Shown in pieces: positions 63,032 to 64,000 of a stretch of DNA of 64,000 nt. The position numbers and the translations under genes were made by a program. Each line of letters begins with the position of its first letter. Within the stretch, counting starts at the first letter, position 1. The stretch is from Solen grandis (taxonomy: Eukaryota > Mollusca > Bivalvia > Adapedonta > Solenidae): assembly GCA_021229015.1 (NCBI GenBank), contig CM037789.1, positions 27,162,353 through 27,226,352 on the forward strand. The letters are read 5' to 3'. The notes below the pieces were generated by a model. It saw nothing but the letters and a program-made list of their open reading frames with translations. It made no database searches and had not been told where the DNA came from.

Positions 63032-63761
63032 GAACAAGTTAACCTACAGTTCATTTTGATACACCGGAAATGCTTCACCTCATATTCCAAAGTAAAATTC
63101 TTGCTAAAAGTTCAAGATTGCTTGTCAGCATGACTAATGTTCTTGTATGTGTTTCAGAAAAAGAGGAGAAGTATCCACCTGAGTTCATCAAGACACCTGC
63201 CCAGGTGGTCAGCCGTGAGCGTGAAAGGTCGCAGTTCCTTGTCAAGGTCATAGGAATGCCTAGTCCAACTGGTCAGTGTTCAGACGTTTTGGCACATTTT
63301 TATGTTCTCTGCTTTCGCCTATATTTTCAATGGTCTCATTTTTCTTTTGATTCAAAGATAAAGAGTACTTTTGAGAAATTTGCATTTTGTTGATATTCAT
63401 TCTTTATTAATTAGTGGATAAAAAATAGTTTTCTAGACATCTTTCAAGTTACAACTTGTAGGTAACTGTTAATTGTTTATCTATAAAAACAAACAAAATT
63501 ACTATTATGAGGACCAAGTTCTTGATAGTATATGAAAGCATTTGCATCCAAAATGTTGAATTTTCTTGACCATGCTTCCAGTGACCTGGATGAAGGATGA
63601 CAAGCCCCTGGATGACACAGATCTCTATCATCTGGAGAGCTACGAGGACACATACTGCTTTGAGATCAAGGACACTGGACCGGAAGATGCTGGTGTCTAC
63701 GTGTGTGTTGCCAAGAACGAGGTTGGAGAAGCAACCTGTGAGATTCCTCTGGAAGTTACAG
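3968..63761 (+). CDS. Titin-family giant muscle protein gene (partial, about 33 exons)
   Basis: This is the span of the whole gene; its exons are listed separately. All exons lie on the plus strand and chain by phase. Seen: ten I-set Ig domains, long Glu/Val/Thr/Lys/Pro-rich spacers, a 135 bp internal repeat array and twelve DFRxxL-type motifs. Known: Ig strings joined by PEVK-like springs are the hallmark of titin/connectin and sallimus-type sarcomere proteins, and DFRxxL motifs bind F-actin in myosin light chain kinase. Inference: an elastic, actin-linked sarcomere or smooth-muscle filament protein. No kinase or fibronectin III domain lies in the window, so twitchin/projectin, stretchin-MLCK and titin identities cannot be separated. 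The start codon is not visible, and the gene continues past 64000 after a phase-1 donor at 63762. Confidence 0.8.
8221..8382. mobile_element. TTAA-flanked palindromic MITE
   Basis: TTAA occurs at both ends (8221-8224 and 8379-8382). The inner termini form inverted repeats of about 36 bp with five mismatches (left begins GGTTAGATACCTATAATGG, right ends CCATTACAGGTATTTTACC). The middle is also partly palindromic. There is no coding capacity. TTAA target duplication is typical of piggyBac-type transposition, so this is inferred to be a non-autonomous element of that kind. Confidence 0.75.
8402..8440 (+). repeat. Hairpin plus TATATAGGAATCAC element end
   Basis: GCCACC and GGTGGC form a 6 bp stem around ATTTCACAGAAGC, followed at once by TATATAGGAATCAC. 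The same arrangement with different stem sequences is found at 9728, 44820 and 58551, so it is probably the conserved end of a dispersed mobile repeat family. Confidence 0.5.
9256..9677 (+). CDS. Acidic PEVK-like linker exon
   Basis: Acceptor AACAG ends at 9255, entry phase 1. About 140 codons are open throughout with no frame break and finish at GAG|GTTAGG (phase 0), which fits the phase-0 entry of the exon at 11288. The peptide is dominated by Glu, Thr, Val and Pro: VPEVREMPEETLTVEG near the start, EEVEKVEKEEVSFEFVTLEK in the middle and TEELSETQQAPEEE at the end. No folded domain is visible; it should behave as a disordered spacer leading to the first Ig domain. The 104-codon minus-strand frame here is a mirror of the biased codons. 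Confidence 0.8.
9728..10535 (+). mobile_element. Composite non-autonomous element with internal tandem repeats
   Basis: It begins with a hairpin (ATACCCCC/GGGGGTAT, 9728-9756) and TATATAGGAGTCAC. It contains two diverged tandem units of about 150 bp sharing GGTAGATAGATCTCAATGAG (10242 and 10401) and TTTTGCATAATTTTG. It seems to end near 10535 with a small CGGT/ACCG hairpin followed by CTCTTG. A terminal hairpin before a CT-rich end hints at a Helitron-like element, but I cannot confirm the ends or the class. Confidence 0.5.
9799..10036 (+). mobile_element. tRNA-derived SINE, molluscan type
   Basis: A tRNA-like head contains a B box, GGTTCGAAAC, at 9854-9863. The body includes GTGAGGAAGCCTTCCAGCTG, GGTCGGTGGTTCTACCCAG and GGGGTCTTCCTCCACC, segments I recall from widespread bivalve and gastropod SINEs, and it ends GAAGCGACGGTAAACTCAA. 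A target-site duplication of about 16 bp (GTCTGTAGCTTTTTTT at 9783-9798 and 10037-10052) frames it. It is therefore an insertion into the older composite element. Confidence 0.8.
11288..11654 (+). CDS. Linker plus I-set Ig domain 1
   Basis: Acceptor TTTTAG ends at 11287 (phase 0); donor ACCA|GTAAGT follows 11654 (phase 1). The first 30 or so residues are an acidic linker (KVPEETVTEEIVPEEKKEEV). Then a complete Ig domain: PRFITEL (A strand), VQFTCMVVG with the B-strand Cys, IRWIL with the core Trp, CILIIREAF (E strand), DEGEYTLEATN (F strand, tyrosine corner) and TAELILT (G strand). Leu replaces the F-strand Cys, so no disulfide can form, as is usual in intracellular titin-type I-sets. The domain sits in one exon without an internal intron. 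Confidence 0.93.
11655..12255 (+). other. Intron
   Basis: AT-rich, no repeat or conserved element recognised. Confidence 0.7.
12256..14897 (+). CDS. Large acidic PEVK-like exon with frame breaks
   Basis: Acceptor CTTAG ends at 12255 (phase 1); donor TCTGAAG|GTACTA follows 14897 (phase 1). The peptide is strongly biased to Glu, Val, Thr, Ile and Lys, with scattered Pro: EKSVIEIEPEKEVIVISEVE, PEDKVTVVEQQIEKPD, EITTVTETTTTEIIEPLEE, ITEVEITETVVETSETETE. No folded domain is visible. The frame is interrupted about six times: near 12473, 13085, 13660 and 13770, and a compensating pair around TAA 13916-13918 and TAA 13940-13942, the first beside a run of A. From 13943 to 14897 it is continuously open. 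Composition carries through each break, so this reads as one exon hit by small indels, either assembly errors or real decay. The role would be an elastic, disordered spring. Confidence 0.7.
14898..17529 (+). other. Intron
   Basis: AT-rich intron of about 2.6 kb. The open frame at 15750 lacks splice signals and motif. No recognisable mobile element. Confidence 0.65.
17530..17633 (+). CDS. Small PEVK linker exon
   Basis: Acceptor ACTTTTCAG ends at 17529 (phase 1) and donor GAGGAG|GTGAGC follows 17633 (phase 0). The encoded peptide is a classic PEVK-type linker: PKKETVEAEITVPVEEAPKP followed by VSEVTVEIAEQPEE. Its phase-0 end matches the phase-0 entry of the exon at 18371. It should be an unfolded spacer segment. 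Confidence 0.85.
17634..18370 (+). other. Intron
   Basis: No feature recognised. Small minus-strand frames here are not supported by motif or splice context. Confidence 0.65.
18371..18440 (+). CDS. Small PEVK linker exon
   Basis: Acceptor AATTTTCCAG ends at 18370 (phase 0); donor CACAAG|GTAAGT follows 18440 (phase 1). Twenty-three codons encode EEKKPEETEVVSVQMKVEE and KVPQ. It continues the linker from the exon at 17530 directly and passes phase 1 to the large repeat exon. Confidence 0.85.
18441..20353 (+). other. Intron
   Basis: AT-rich intron of about 1.9 kb with no recognised repeat or exon. Confidence 0.6.
20354..22832 (+). CDS. Large PEVK-like exon with 45-residue tandem repeats
   Basis: The right end is clear: GACTTTGATATTACCAGTCC then AG|GTACTA at 22833 (phase 1). 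The left end is uncertain: AG at 20353 gives EEKKKKK-ITETVVDKMPVTTV in phase 1, and AACAG at 20380 is an alternative. A donor-like GTAAAA at 20435 and an A-rich, stop-containing stretch to 20523 may mark a micro-intron or a damaged Lys-rich part. From 20754 a 135 bp unit repeats about 13 times, typified by VDIVIKEKEVTEI, then EEEKEAPVTEVEAEIEI and TPKVEEVTEEK. The unique tail includes SIPDEVDTSLTEAQTIIDL. Four frame breaks fall inside the array (see the repeat entry). Inferred role: an elastic acidic spring. Confidence 0.75.
20754..22430 (+). repeat. 135 bp coding tandem array (45-residue PEVK-like unit)
   Basis: Unit starts (GTTGAC or variant) are at 20754, 20889, 21024, 21158, 21292, 21427, 21562, 21696, 21831, 21966, 22101, 22236 and 22355. 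Eight of the twelve spacings are exactly 135 bp. Three are 134 and one is 119 (a loss of GAGGTTGAGGCTGAAA or an equivalent 16 bp). Each departure coincides with a frame break in the coding sequence. Units from 21292 to 22300 are nearly identical, which indicates recent duplication or homogenisation; the earlier and last units are more diverged. Confidence 0.92.
22833..25387 (+). other. Intron with one TTAA MITE
   Basis: Contains the MITE copy at 23549-23788, long T runs (about 23449-23467 and 24068-24089) and otherwise AT-rich sequence. Open frames at 24515 and 25112 are hydrophobic and have no splice context, so they are not called. Confidence 0.6.
23549..23788 (+). mobile_element. TTAA MITE, family A, copy 1 (forward)
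   Basis: Begins TTAACCCTTTCC and ends GGGAAAGGGTTAA, giving terminal inverted repeats and a TTAA duplication. The centre carries a long hairpin (AACAGCATAAAACC with GGTTTTATGCTGTT, and CTGATCAGCCTG with CAGGCTGATC). Non-coding. Same family as copies at 26312, 46573, 49194, 50134, 58639 and 61124. Confidence 0.88.
25388..25453 (+). CDS. Small acidic linker exon
   Basis: Acceptor TGTTTAG ends at 25387 (phase 1); donor GTTG|GTAAGT follows 25453 (phase 1). Twenty-two codons encode ESEVHEEVSIDVDFLSEKEK and QV. The phase-1-to-1 symmetry means it can be skipped without changing frame. Confidence 0.8.
25705..25802 (+). CDS. Doubtful small acidic exon, frame-broken
   Basis: Acceptor TTTTTTCTAAAG ends at 25704 and donor CTTACAA|GTGAGT follows 25802 in phase 1. 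The right half reads FGIDVSDEETKVTLT, very like its neighbours, and the left half reads MEEIDFPKK in another frame; the two are separated by a run of eight A. As written the exon cannot be read through. It may be a true exon with an indel in the A run, or a decayed one. Confidence 0.35.
25991..26296 (+). CDS. I-set Ig domain 2
   Basis: Acceptor TCAATTAG ends at 25990 (phase 1); donor GTTGAAG|GTATGG follows 26296 (phase 1). After VPVEEKEEEIAPEFTTQLKD come QAHFEATISGHPRP (B strand), TVTWLKD with the core Trp, EVASLSIPDVY (E strand), EDAGTYTIVAKN (F strand) and SSAVLIVE (G strand). Both disulfide Cys positions are replaced (Ala and Ile/Val). The whole domain is in one symmetric phase-1 exon, so it can be duplicated or skipped as a module. 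Confidence 0.93.
26297..26858 (+). other. Intron with one TTAA MITE
   Basis: The MITE at 26312-26553 starts only 15 bp after the donor; the rest is plain AT-rich intron. Confidence 0.7.
26312..26553 (+). mobile_element. TTAA MITE, family A, copy 2 (forward)
   Basis: TTAA at 26312-26315 and 26550-26553. TIR AACCCTTTCCCTCATA and TATGAGGGAAAGGGTT. The central hairpin is weakened by several changes (CCTTATCAGCCTACGAG on one side, CTCCCAGGCTGCTCTGG on the other), suggesting an older copy. Confidence 0.88.
26859..26974 (+). CDS. Ig domain 3, first half
   Basis: Acceptor AACTTCAG ends at 26858 (phase 1); donor CCAGAT|GTATGT follows 26974 (phase 0). Encodes APEEEIIAPTFSQKPKFQNV then DEGTTVTFTARLVATPKPD: the A and B strands of an I-set domain, with Thr-Ala where the B-strand Cys would be. 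The intron falls just before the core Trp, which is in the exon at 27330. Confidence 0.9.
27330..27522 (+). CDS. Ig domain 3, second half
   Basis: Acceptor TTGAATCAG ends at 27329 (phase 0); donor GTCAAAG|GTAAGT follows 27522 (phase 1). Encodes IYWTHNNVQIETNE with the core Trp, HTSTLTIQNV (E strand), EAGTYKCVAINEAG (F strand with Cys and tyrosine corner) and SASLIVK (G strand). Only the F-strand Cys is present. Confidence 0.92.
27523..28058 (+). other. Intron
   Basis: AT-rich, nothing recognised. Confidence 0.65.
28059..28104 (+). CDS. First exon of the DFRxxL-type array
   Basis: Acceptor TTTAACAG ends at 28058 (phase 1); the donor is after 28104 (GAAGT|GTAAGT, phase 2). The peptide EAEVQKDLRSQLKKEV carries DLRSQL, a variant of the DFRxxL actin-binding motif. 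This exon converts the phase-1 Ig run into the phase-2 frame used by all the 69 bp exons that follow. The reading frame meets a stop immediately if not spliced here. Confidence 0.82.
28105..30363 (+). other. Intron with tandem repeats and GC-rich palindromes
   Basis: Holds a 12 bp-type tandem repeat at 28141-28258, a run of 27 A at 29111-29137 and a cluster of CTCCCGGCGGGAG-type palindromes at 30102-30166. Related GGGAGATT motifs also occur at 29050-29080, so 29040-30170 may be one degraded insertion. Confidence 0.55.
28141..28258 (+). repeat. Short tandem repeat, ACTGTATGTTAA type
   Basis: Irregular repetition of a 12 bp motif, ACTGTATGTTAA, with variants ACTATATGCAA and ACTGTATGTGA, starting 36 bp after a splice donor. 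Confidence 0.8.
30364..30432 (+). CDS. 69 bp repeat exon, DFRDNL
   Basis: Acceptor CTTTATAG ends at 30363; donor CGTGT|GTAAGT follows 30432; phase 2 in and out. Twenty-three residues: KTKVGFKKTVEQKDFRDNL then QTRV. The unit pattern is x-T-K-x-G, then E/A-Q-x-D-F/Y-R-x-x-L, then a basic residue and V. Known: DFRxxL motifs in vertebrate myosin light chain kinase bind F-actin. Inference: an actin-tethering unit. Confidence 0.88.
30433..31468 (+). other. Intron with a 59 bp tandem repeat
   Basis: The tandem repeat occupies 30647-30872; the rest is plain intron. Confidence 0.7.
30647..30872 (+). repeat. 59 bp tandem repeat, about 3.5 copies
   Basis: GTCTTGTTTGACT recurs at 30671, 30730, 30795 and 30854, with AAGAAAAAACTTTTGAGCTG between. 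Spacings are 59, 65 and 59; the longer one has an extra ACATGT. Confidence 0.9.
31469..31537 (+). CDS. 69 bp repeat exon, DFRENL
   Basis: Acceptor ATGTGTAG ends at 31468; donor CAGT|GTAAGT follows 31537; phase 2 symmetric. Encodes KTKEGVTTEAAQVDFRENL then KRSV. Same 23-residue pattern as its neighbours, with Glu in place of Val after TK. Confidence 0.88.
31538..32224 (+). other. Intron
   Basis: No recognised feature. Confidence 0.65.
32225..32293 (+). CDS. 69 bp repeat exon, DFRNTL
   Basis: Acceptor TGCGCAG ends at 32224; donor GCAGT|GTAAGT follows 32293; phase 2 symmetric. Encodes QTKVGVKHDAEQKDFRNTL then VNAV. Its closest relative by eye is the exon at 38004 (QTKVGVKHDMEQLDFRSFL), suggesting duplication across the intervening Ig domain. 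Confidence 0.88.
32294..32964 (+). other. Intron
   Basis: No recognised feature. The frame from 32832 is open into the next exon by chance; the acceptor at 32964 is preceded by normal intron sequence. Confidence 0.65.
32965..33240 (+). CDS. 276 bp exon holding four fused 69 bp units
   Basis: Acceptor TGTGCAG ends at 32964; donor TAAAGT|GTGAGT follows 33240. The length is exactly 4 x 69, phase 2 in and out. Units end in DYRESLQTKV, DYRDSLQTKV, DYRDSLQTKV and DYRDVIASKV, each preceded by E/QTK-V/L-G and a Q-V-D core. Phe is replaced by Tyr in all four. Elsewhere in this array every unit has its own exon, so this exon reflects duplication within an exon. The two middle units share long stretches of identical DNA (GACAGTCTCCAAACTAAGGT), pointing to recent duplication. 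Confidence 0.92.
33241..33699 (+). other. Intron
   Basis: No recognised feature. Confidence 0.65.
33700..33768 (+). CDS. 69 bp repeat exon, DYTGVL
   Basis: Acceptor CATGTTTAG ends at 33699; donor AAAGT|GTAAGT follows 33768; phase 2 symmetric. Encodes ETKVGVTYESEQVDYTGVL then RNKV. The motif Arg is replaced by Thr, so actin binding by this unit is doubtful. Confidence 0.87.
33769..34520 (+). other. Intron
   Basis: Short (TA)n near 34353-34370, otherwise nothing recognised. Confidence 0.65.
34521..34598 (+). CDS. 78 bp repeat exon, DFTHVL
   Basis: Acceptor CTACACAG ends at 34520; donor GAAGA|GTGAGT follows 34598; phase 2 symmetric. Encodes ETKVGTQYDSPQLDFTHVL then RPKLGEE: one unit plus three extra residues. 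Thr again replaces the motif Arg. The acidic tail leads into the linker of the next Ig domain. Confidence 0.87.
34599..35305 (+). other. Intron
   Basis: No recognised feature. Confidence 0.65.
35306..35560 (+). CDS. Linker plus Ig domain 4, first part
   Basis: Acceptor GTCTGCAG ends at 35305 (phase 2); donor ATAAG|GTGTGA follows 35560 (phase 2). An acidic linker (EEVVALDQDEEKQPEFDVVE) is followed by VAPRFVLKCDDVKV, REGKPAEFVVKATG, RITWFHD with the core Trp and EHGEIYRIR. The B-strand Cys position is Val. A reading frame runs past the donor for about 110 bp but loses Ig character at once, supporting the splice. Confidence 0.9.
35561..35914 (+). other. Intron inside Ig domain 4
   Basis: No recognised feature. 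Confidence 0.65.
35915..36042 (+). CDS. Ig domain 4, second part
   Basis: Acceptor ACTTGCAG ends at 35914 (phase 2); donor GTTACTG|GTACAT follows 36042 (phase 1). Encodes REPEEGESTLLLPEAF (E strand), EDTGVYTAKAVSEAG (F strand with tyrosine corner, Ala at the Cys position) and TSATLDVT (G strand). It completes the domain begun at 35306. Confidence 0.9.
36043..36610 (+). other. Intron
   Basis: No recognised feature. Confidence 0.65.
36611..36665 (+). CDS. DFRAAL array exon, possibly alternative
   Basis: Acceptor CTCTTACAG ends at 36610 (phase 1); donor CCTGT|GTAAGT follows 36665 (phase 2). Encodes ELIDEAEQIDFRAALKKPV: a truncated array unit with a canonical DFRxxL motif. It re-enters the phase-2 register that fits the exon at 38004. 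The tiny exon at 36738 has the same 1-to-2 phase pair, so the two look mutually exclusive. Confidence 0.82.
36738..36759 (+). CDS. 22 bp micro-exon, candidate alternative to 36611
   Basis: Acceptor TTCTTCAG ends at 36737 and donor GAAGA|GTAAGC follows 36759. In phase 1 it encodes VEPEAPEE (phase 2 out), typical linker sequence for this gene. It cannot follow the exon at 36611 in frame, but it can replace it between 36042 and 38004. Confidence 0.5.
36760..38003 (+). other. Intron
   Basis: An 84-codon open frame at about 37630 after TTACAG has no array or linker pattern and no good donor; not called. Confidence 0.6.
38004..38084 (+). CDS. Last array exon, DFRSFL
   Basis: Acceptor GTGTAACAG ends at 38003; donor TCTAA|GTAAGT follows 38084; phase 2 symmetric, 81 bp. 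Encodes QTKVGVKHDMEQLDFRSFL then KPAAQKSK: one unit plus a basic extension. It closes the array and joins the acidic linker at 38407. Confidence 0.88.
38085..38406 (+). other. Intron
   Basis: No recognised feature. Confidence 0.65.
38407..38620 (+). CDS. Acidic Ala/Glu/Val linker exon
   Basis: Acceptor TAAAACAG ends at 38406 (phase 2); donor TTTGAG|GTAGGT follows 38620 (phase 0). About 71 codons are open without a break: KFEADVTETVEFVTEAQIEE, PVEEVSEEIIATFEAPEEAS, APVEADFVIPTTDEAAADFE. Disordered spacer; phase 0 fits the next exon at 40355. Confidence 0.87.
38621..40354 (+). other. Intron
   Basis: AT-rich intron of about 1.7 kb with no recognised repeat or exon. Confidence 0.65.
40355..42210 (+). 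CDS. Large acidic Ser/Asp-rich spacer exon with frame breaks
   Basis: Acceptor GTTTCTAG ends at 40354 (phase 0). The right end is best placed at CCAGAG|GTAATT after 42210 (phase 0); CACAAG|GTACCA after 42201 and CAG|GTCGAT after 42261 are alternatives in the same phase. The peptide differs from the Glu/Val springs: it is rich in Ser, Asp and Thr, with many S/T-x-x-D/E sites of casein-kinase-2 type (ISDAESDSESPY, KSKSDSESEDETSEKSQSS, TSDTESTDSADSVRR) and a short internal repeat LGTPSEVTDFTLGTPSEFTG. Frame breaks occur near 41133, 41175 and 41947. Function unknown; probably a flexible, phosphorylatable spacer. Confidence 0.72.
42211..43275 (+). other. Intron
   Basis: The open frame from the previous exon runs on to a stop near 42357 with loss of composition. 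A short repeat of GTAAACA/GTTTAC motifs lies at about 43090-43165. Nothing else recognised. Confidence 0.6.
43276..43436 (+). CDS. Ig domain 5, first part
   Basis: Acceptor CCTAGCAG ends at 43275 (phase 0; an AG three bases earlier would add one Gln). Donor ACTTG|GTAAGT follows 43436 in phase 2, splitting the core Trp codon. Encodes FTLDEETTYKVDAVEV, PVFIEELTDQEVTEGD, TVTLFVKVDGKPFPEIT-W: strands A and B of an I-set domain with Val at the Cys position. Confidence 0.92.
43691..43869 (+). CDS. Ig domain 5, second part
   Basis: Acceptor TTGTTACAG ends at 43690 (phase 2, completing the Trp codon); donor CACTGG|GTGAGT follows 43869 (phase 1). Encodes YRDGVEIQIDERHVF, GNFASLIMKDIQ (E strand), DDDAEYSVTISNTAG (F strand) and SKCELFVNPL. 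The F-strand Cys position is Val. Confidence 0.93.
43870..44310 (+). other. Intron
   Basis: No recognised feature. Confidence 0.65.
44311..44455 (+). CDS. Ig domain 6, first part
   Basis: Acceptor TTGTGGTAG ends at 44310 (phase 1); donor TACAA|GTAAGT follows 44455 (phase 2). Encodes GEAPSFISSIEDQEVELDS, TIHLQCQVRGTP with the B-strand Cys, KKITWMKDG with the core Trp and VTGDRYK. The domain is completed 3.3 kb away at 47782. Confidence 0.93.
44820..44897 (+). repeat. Hairpin plus TAGGAATCAC element with CCTGTCC run
   Basis: CTTCAC and GTGAAG form a stem around AGAA, followed by TCTATCTAGGAATCACAC and a pyrimidine-rich run of GTCCTGTCC variants. Same layout as at 8402, 9728 and 58551. Confidence 0.5.
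46573..46814 (+). mobile_element. TTAA MITE, family A, copy 3 (forward)
   Basis: TTAA at both ends, TIR AACCCTTTCCCTCATG and TATGAGGGAAAGGGTT. The central hairpin is nearly perfect; one arm reads AACAGCATAAAACC and the other GGTTTTATGTTGTT, leaving a G-T pair. Confidence 0.9.
47782..48197 (+). CDS. Ig domain 6 end plus complete Ig domain 7
   Basis: Acceptor CTCTTCAG ends at 47781 (phase 2); donor GTTGAAG|GTACTT follows 48197 (phase 1). The first part finishes domain 6: VTYEEEQVSLTIEKS, EDEGEYTIKAVND, TSSAEVLVHL. Domain 7 follows without a linker: APVFTKPLTDIVVEV, AKFECTVTGIPTP, VSWLVED with the core Trp, VATLEIKDV, then MFVTCVAENVAG and TTAELTVE. Domain 7 is the only one of the ten with both disulfide Cys positions filled; its F strand is unusual, with Val where the tyrosine corner is expected. 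Confidence 0.94.
49194..49434 (-). mobile_element. TTAA MITE, family A, copy 4 (reverse)
   Basis: TTAA at both ends; reversed relative to copies 1-3 (begins AACCCTTTCCCTCATAGAGG). The central hairpin is intact (AACAGCATAAAACC with GGTTTTATGCTGTT). Confidence 0.9.
50001..50100. other. Assembly gap (100 N)
   Basis: Exactly 100 undetermined bases, the usual placeholder for a gap of unknown size. MITE copy 5 lies 33 bp to its right, so repeats may have caused the break. Confidence 0.98.
50134..50374 (-). mobile_element. TTAA MITE, family A, copy 5 (reverse)
   Basis: TTAA at both ends. The central hairpin arms both differ from the family norm in a matching way: AACAACATAAAACC on the left and GGTTTTATGTTGTT on the right, so pairing is preserved. 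Confidence 0.9.
53902..53945 (+). repeat. G-rich run with G-quadruplex pattern
   Basis: A run of 19 G (53902-53920) followed by TGAAGGGAAAGGGGG and AAACAGGGGG fits the canonical four-tract quadruplex pattern on the plus strand. Confidence 0.8.
56245..56382 (+). repeat. 63 bp tandem repeat, about 2.2 copies
   Basis: TCAGGTTTCATACTGTTTGA recurs at 56245 and 56308, with a partial third copy at 56369; the unit also contains TTCCCACCATATATTTTGAG. Confidence 0.88.
57236..57442. mobile_element. Second TTAA-type palindromic element
   Basis: Termini AACCCTTTACCT (57238-57249) and AGGTAAAGGGTT (57429-57440) are inverted repeats that resemble, but differ from, family A. The right flank gives TTAA; the left reads TGAA. 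The interior is unrelated to family A and lacks its hairpin. Confidence 0.6.
58326..58349 (+). CDS. 24 bp PEVK micro-exon
   Basis: Acceptor ATTTACAG ends at 58325 (phase 1); donor CCAAAG|GTGTGT follows 58349 (phase 1). Seven full codons plus split ends encode VPKKPEPK, typical titin PEVK linker sequence. Symmetric phase means it can be included or skipped. It lies between the 10.1 kb and 3.1 kb introns. Confidence 0.72.
58639..58869 (+). mobile_element. TTAA MITE, family A, copy 6 (forward, hairpin-deleted)
   Basis: TTAA ends retained. About 11 bp are missing from one arm of the central hairpin (AAAACCTGAGTTACTCGCAG), so the apex of the hairpin cannot form. Confidence 0.88.
61124..61363 (-). 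mobile_element. TTAA MITE, family A, copy 7 (reverse)
   Basis: TTAA ends retained, TIR AACCCTTTCCCTCTTA and TATGAGGGAAAGGGTT. One hairpin arm has AACAACATAAAACC while the other keeps GGTTTTATGCTGTT. It ends 56 bp before a coding exon. Confidence 0.9.
61420..61505 (+). CDS. Linker plus first strand of Ig domain 8
   Basis: Acceptor GTATTGCAG ends at 61419 (phase 1); donor CAGAAA|GTAAGC follows 61505 (phase 0). Encodes a Lys-rich linker, EEVKKDEKAAVVKPEGKK, then PEFVLKVKTQK, the A strand of the next Ig domain. Confidence 0.9.
61786..62026 (+). CDS. Ig domain 8, remainder
   Basis: Acceptor AACTTCAG ends at 61785 (phase 0); donor GTCATTG|GTAAGT follows 62026 (phase 1). Encodes LEEGDVVDFNCEVTGEP with the B-strand Cys, EITWLYNGQEV with the core Trp, DTLHHLEITDVV (E strand), EDAGKYVVEAKNDFG (F strand, Val at the Cys position) and CTAELQVI. 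Codon usage here is more GC-rich than in the acidic exons. Confidence 0.95.
62027..62446 (+). other. Intron
   Basis: No recognised feature. Confidence 0.7.
62447..62761 (+). CDS. Ig domain 9
   Basis: Acceptor TTTTCTTAG ends at 62446 (phase 1); donor TTAGTG|GTAAGT follows 62761 (phase 1). After a short linker (EKPKEEVQKLEGP) come KFVIEIQTVETTVGE, ASFYCKAKGHPKPE with the B-strand Cys, ILWYKES with the core Trp, SSLLIIDVLP, HDGKYMAEAKNEVG and CKAELFVS. One complete domain in one symmetric exon. Confidence 0.95.
62762..63157 (+). other. Intron with TA microsatellite
   Basis: Contains the (TA)n run at 62971-63029; nothing else recognised. Confidence 0.8.
62971..63029. repeat. (TA)n microsatellite
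   Basis: About 29 uninterrupted TA dinucleotides. Confidence 0.97.
63158..63271 (+). CDS. Ig domain 10, first part
   Basis: Acceptor TGTTTCAG ends at 63157 (phase 1); donor CCAACTG|GTCAGT follows 63271 (phase 1). Encodes EKEEKYPPEFIKTPAQVV, SRERERSQFLVKVIG and MPSPT: strands A and B, with Val at the Cys position. Confidence 0.92.
63272..63581 (+). other. Intron inside Ig domain 10
   Basis: Short intron between the B strand and the core Trp; no recognised feature. Confidence 0.7.
63582..63761 (+). CDS. Ig domain 10, second part
   Basis: Acceptor TGCTTCCAG ends at 63581 (phase 1); donor GTTACAG|GTCAGT follows 63761 (phase 1). Encodes VTWMKDDKPLDDTDLY with the core Trp, TYCFEIKDTG (E strand), EDAGVYVCVAKNEVG (F strand with Cys and tyrosine corner) and CEIPLEVT. 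The gene continues beyond the window. Confidence 0.94.
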
Positions 63762-64000
63762 GTCAGTTGCGCTTATTTGTTGTAAATTTGTTTATTCTTA
63801 AAGTATTCTATGTGAGGTCAGTTAAAACTCTTTAGCATCCATAGAAATGATCTTGATGTCTGATTATAAGGTGCACATTTGTTATCCATAGAAAAACTAA
63901 AAAGATATTAAAGCTAACTTGCATATGGAGAAATGATTTTATTTTAGACTTACTAACTGGAAAAAAATAAGAACAAAAGTTTAGTGTGACTCATTCTGAA
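63762..64000 (+). other. Start of next intron, cut by the window edge
   Basis: AT-rich sequence after the donor at 63762; the gene is open to the right. Confidence 0.8.

Noticed and set aside
1..64000. CRISPR arrays, tRNA or rRNA genes, bacterial operons
   Set aside because: None seen. The repeats are tandem, coding or palindromic without spacer-repeat structure; the only tRNA-like signal is the head of the SINE at 9799.

Overview
The window is eukaryotic, AT-rich and intron-dense. It is almost entirely one plus-strand gene for a giant titin-family muscle protein, entered part-way and still running at the right edge. I reconstructed about 33 coding exons from acceptor/donor signals, phase-compatible reading frames and protein motifs. 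The nested repeats (a tRNA-derived SINE, hairpin-plus-TATATAGGAATCAC elements, TTAA-flanked palindromic MITEs) look molluscan, probably bivalve. That is recognition from memory, not a database result. I see no second convincing gene and no minus-strand gene; the minus-strand reading frames are shadows of the acidic exons.

Layout. 1-2815: no recognised exon. 2816-2961: a candidate terminal coding exon with its own stop. 3968-11654: Pro/Glu/Val/Thr-rich linker exons leading to the first Ig domain. 12256-22832: a large acidic PEVK-like zone made of two exons of about 2.5 kb joined by small linkers; the second carries a 45-residue (135 bp) repeat. 25388-27522: linkers and two Ig domains. 28059-38084: an array of 23-residue units, mostly one per 69 bp phase-2 exon, each with a DFRxxL-like motif of the type that binds F-actin in vertebrate myosin light chain kinase; an Ig domain interrupts the array. 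38407-42210: acidic Ser/Asp/Glu-rich spacer. 43276-63761: six more Ig domains, separated by a 10 kb intron (with a 100-N gap) and a 24 bp micro-exon.

Reading: the protein alternates folded Ig segments, extensible acidic spacers and a candidate actin-tethering array. The ten Ig domains keep the core Trp but mostly lack the Cys pair, as expected of intracellular I-set domains.

The main anomaly is at least 13 frame interruptions, all inside the three long acidic exons and none in the Ig or 23-residue exons. In the 135 bp array they coincide exactly with departures from the period (-1, -1, -1, -16). Assembly error in repetitive exons and real loss of constraint are both possible. The introns hold seven copies of a TTAA MITE with a long central hairpin whose arms covary in one copy, two other TTAA palindromes and several tandem repeats.
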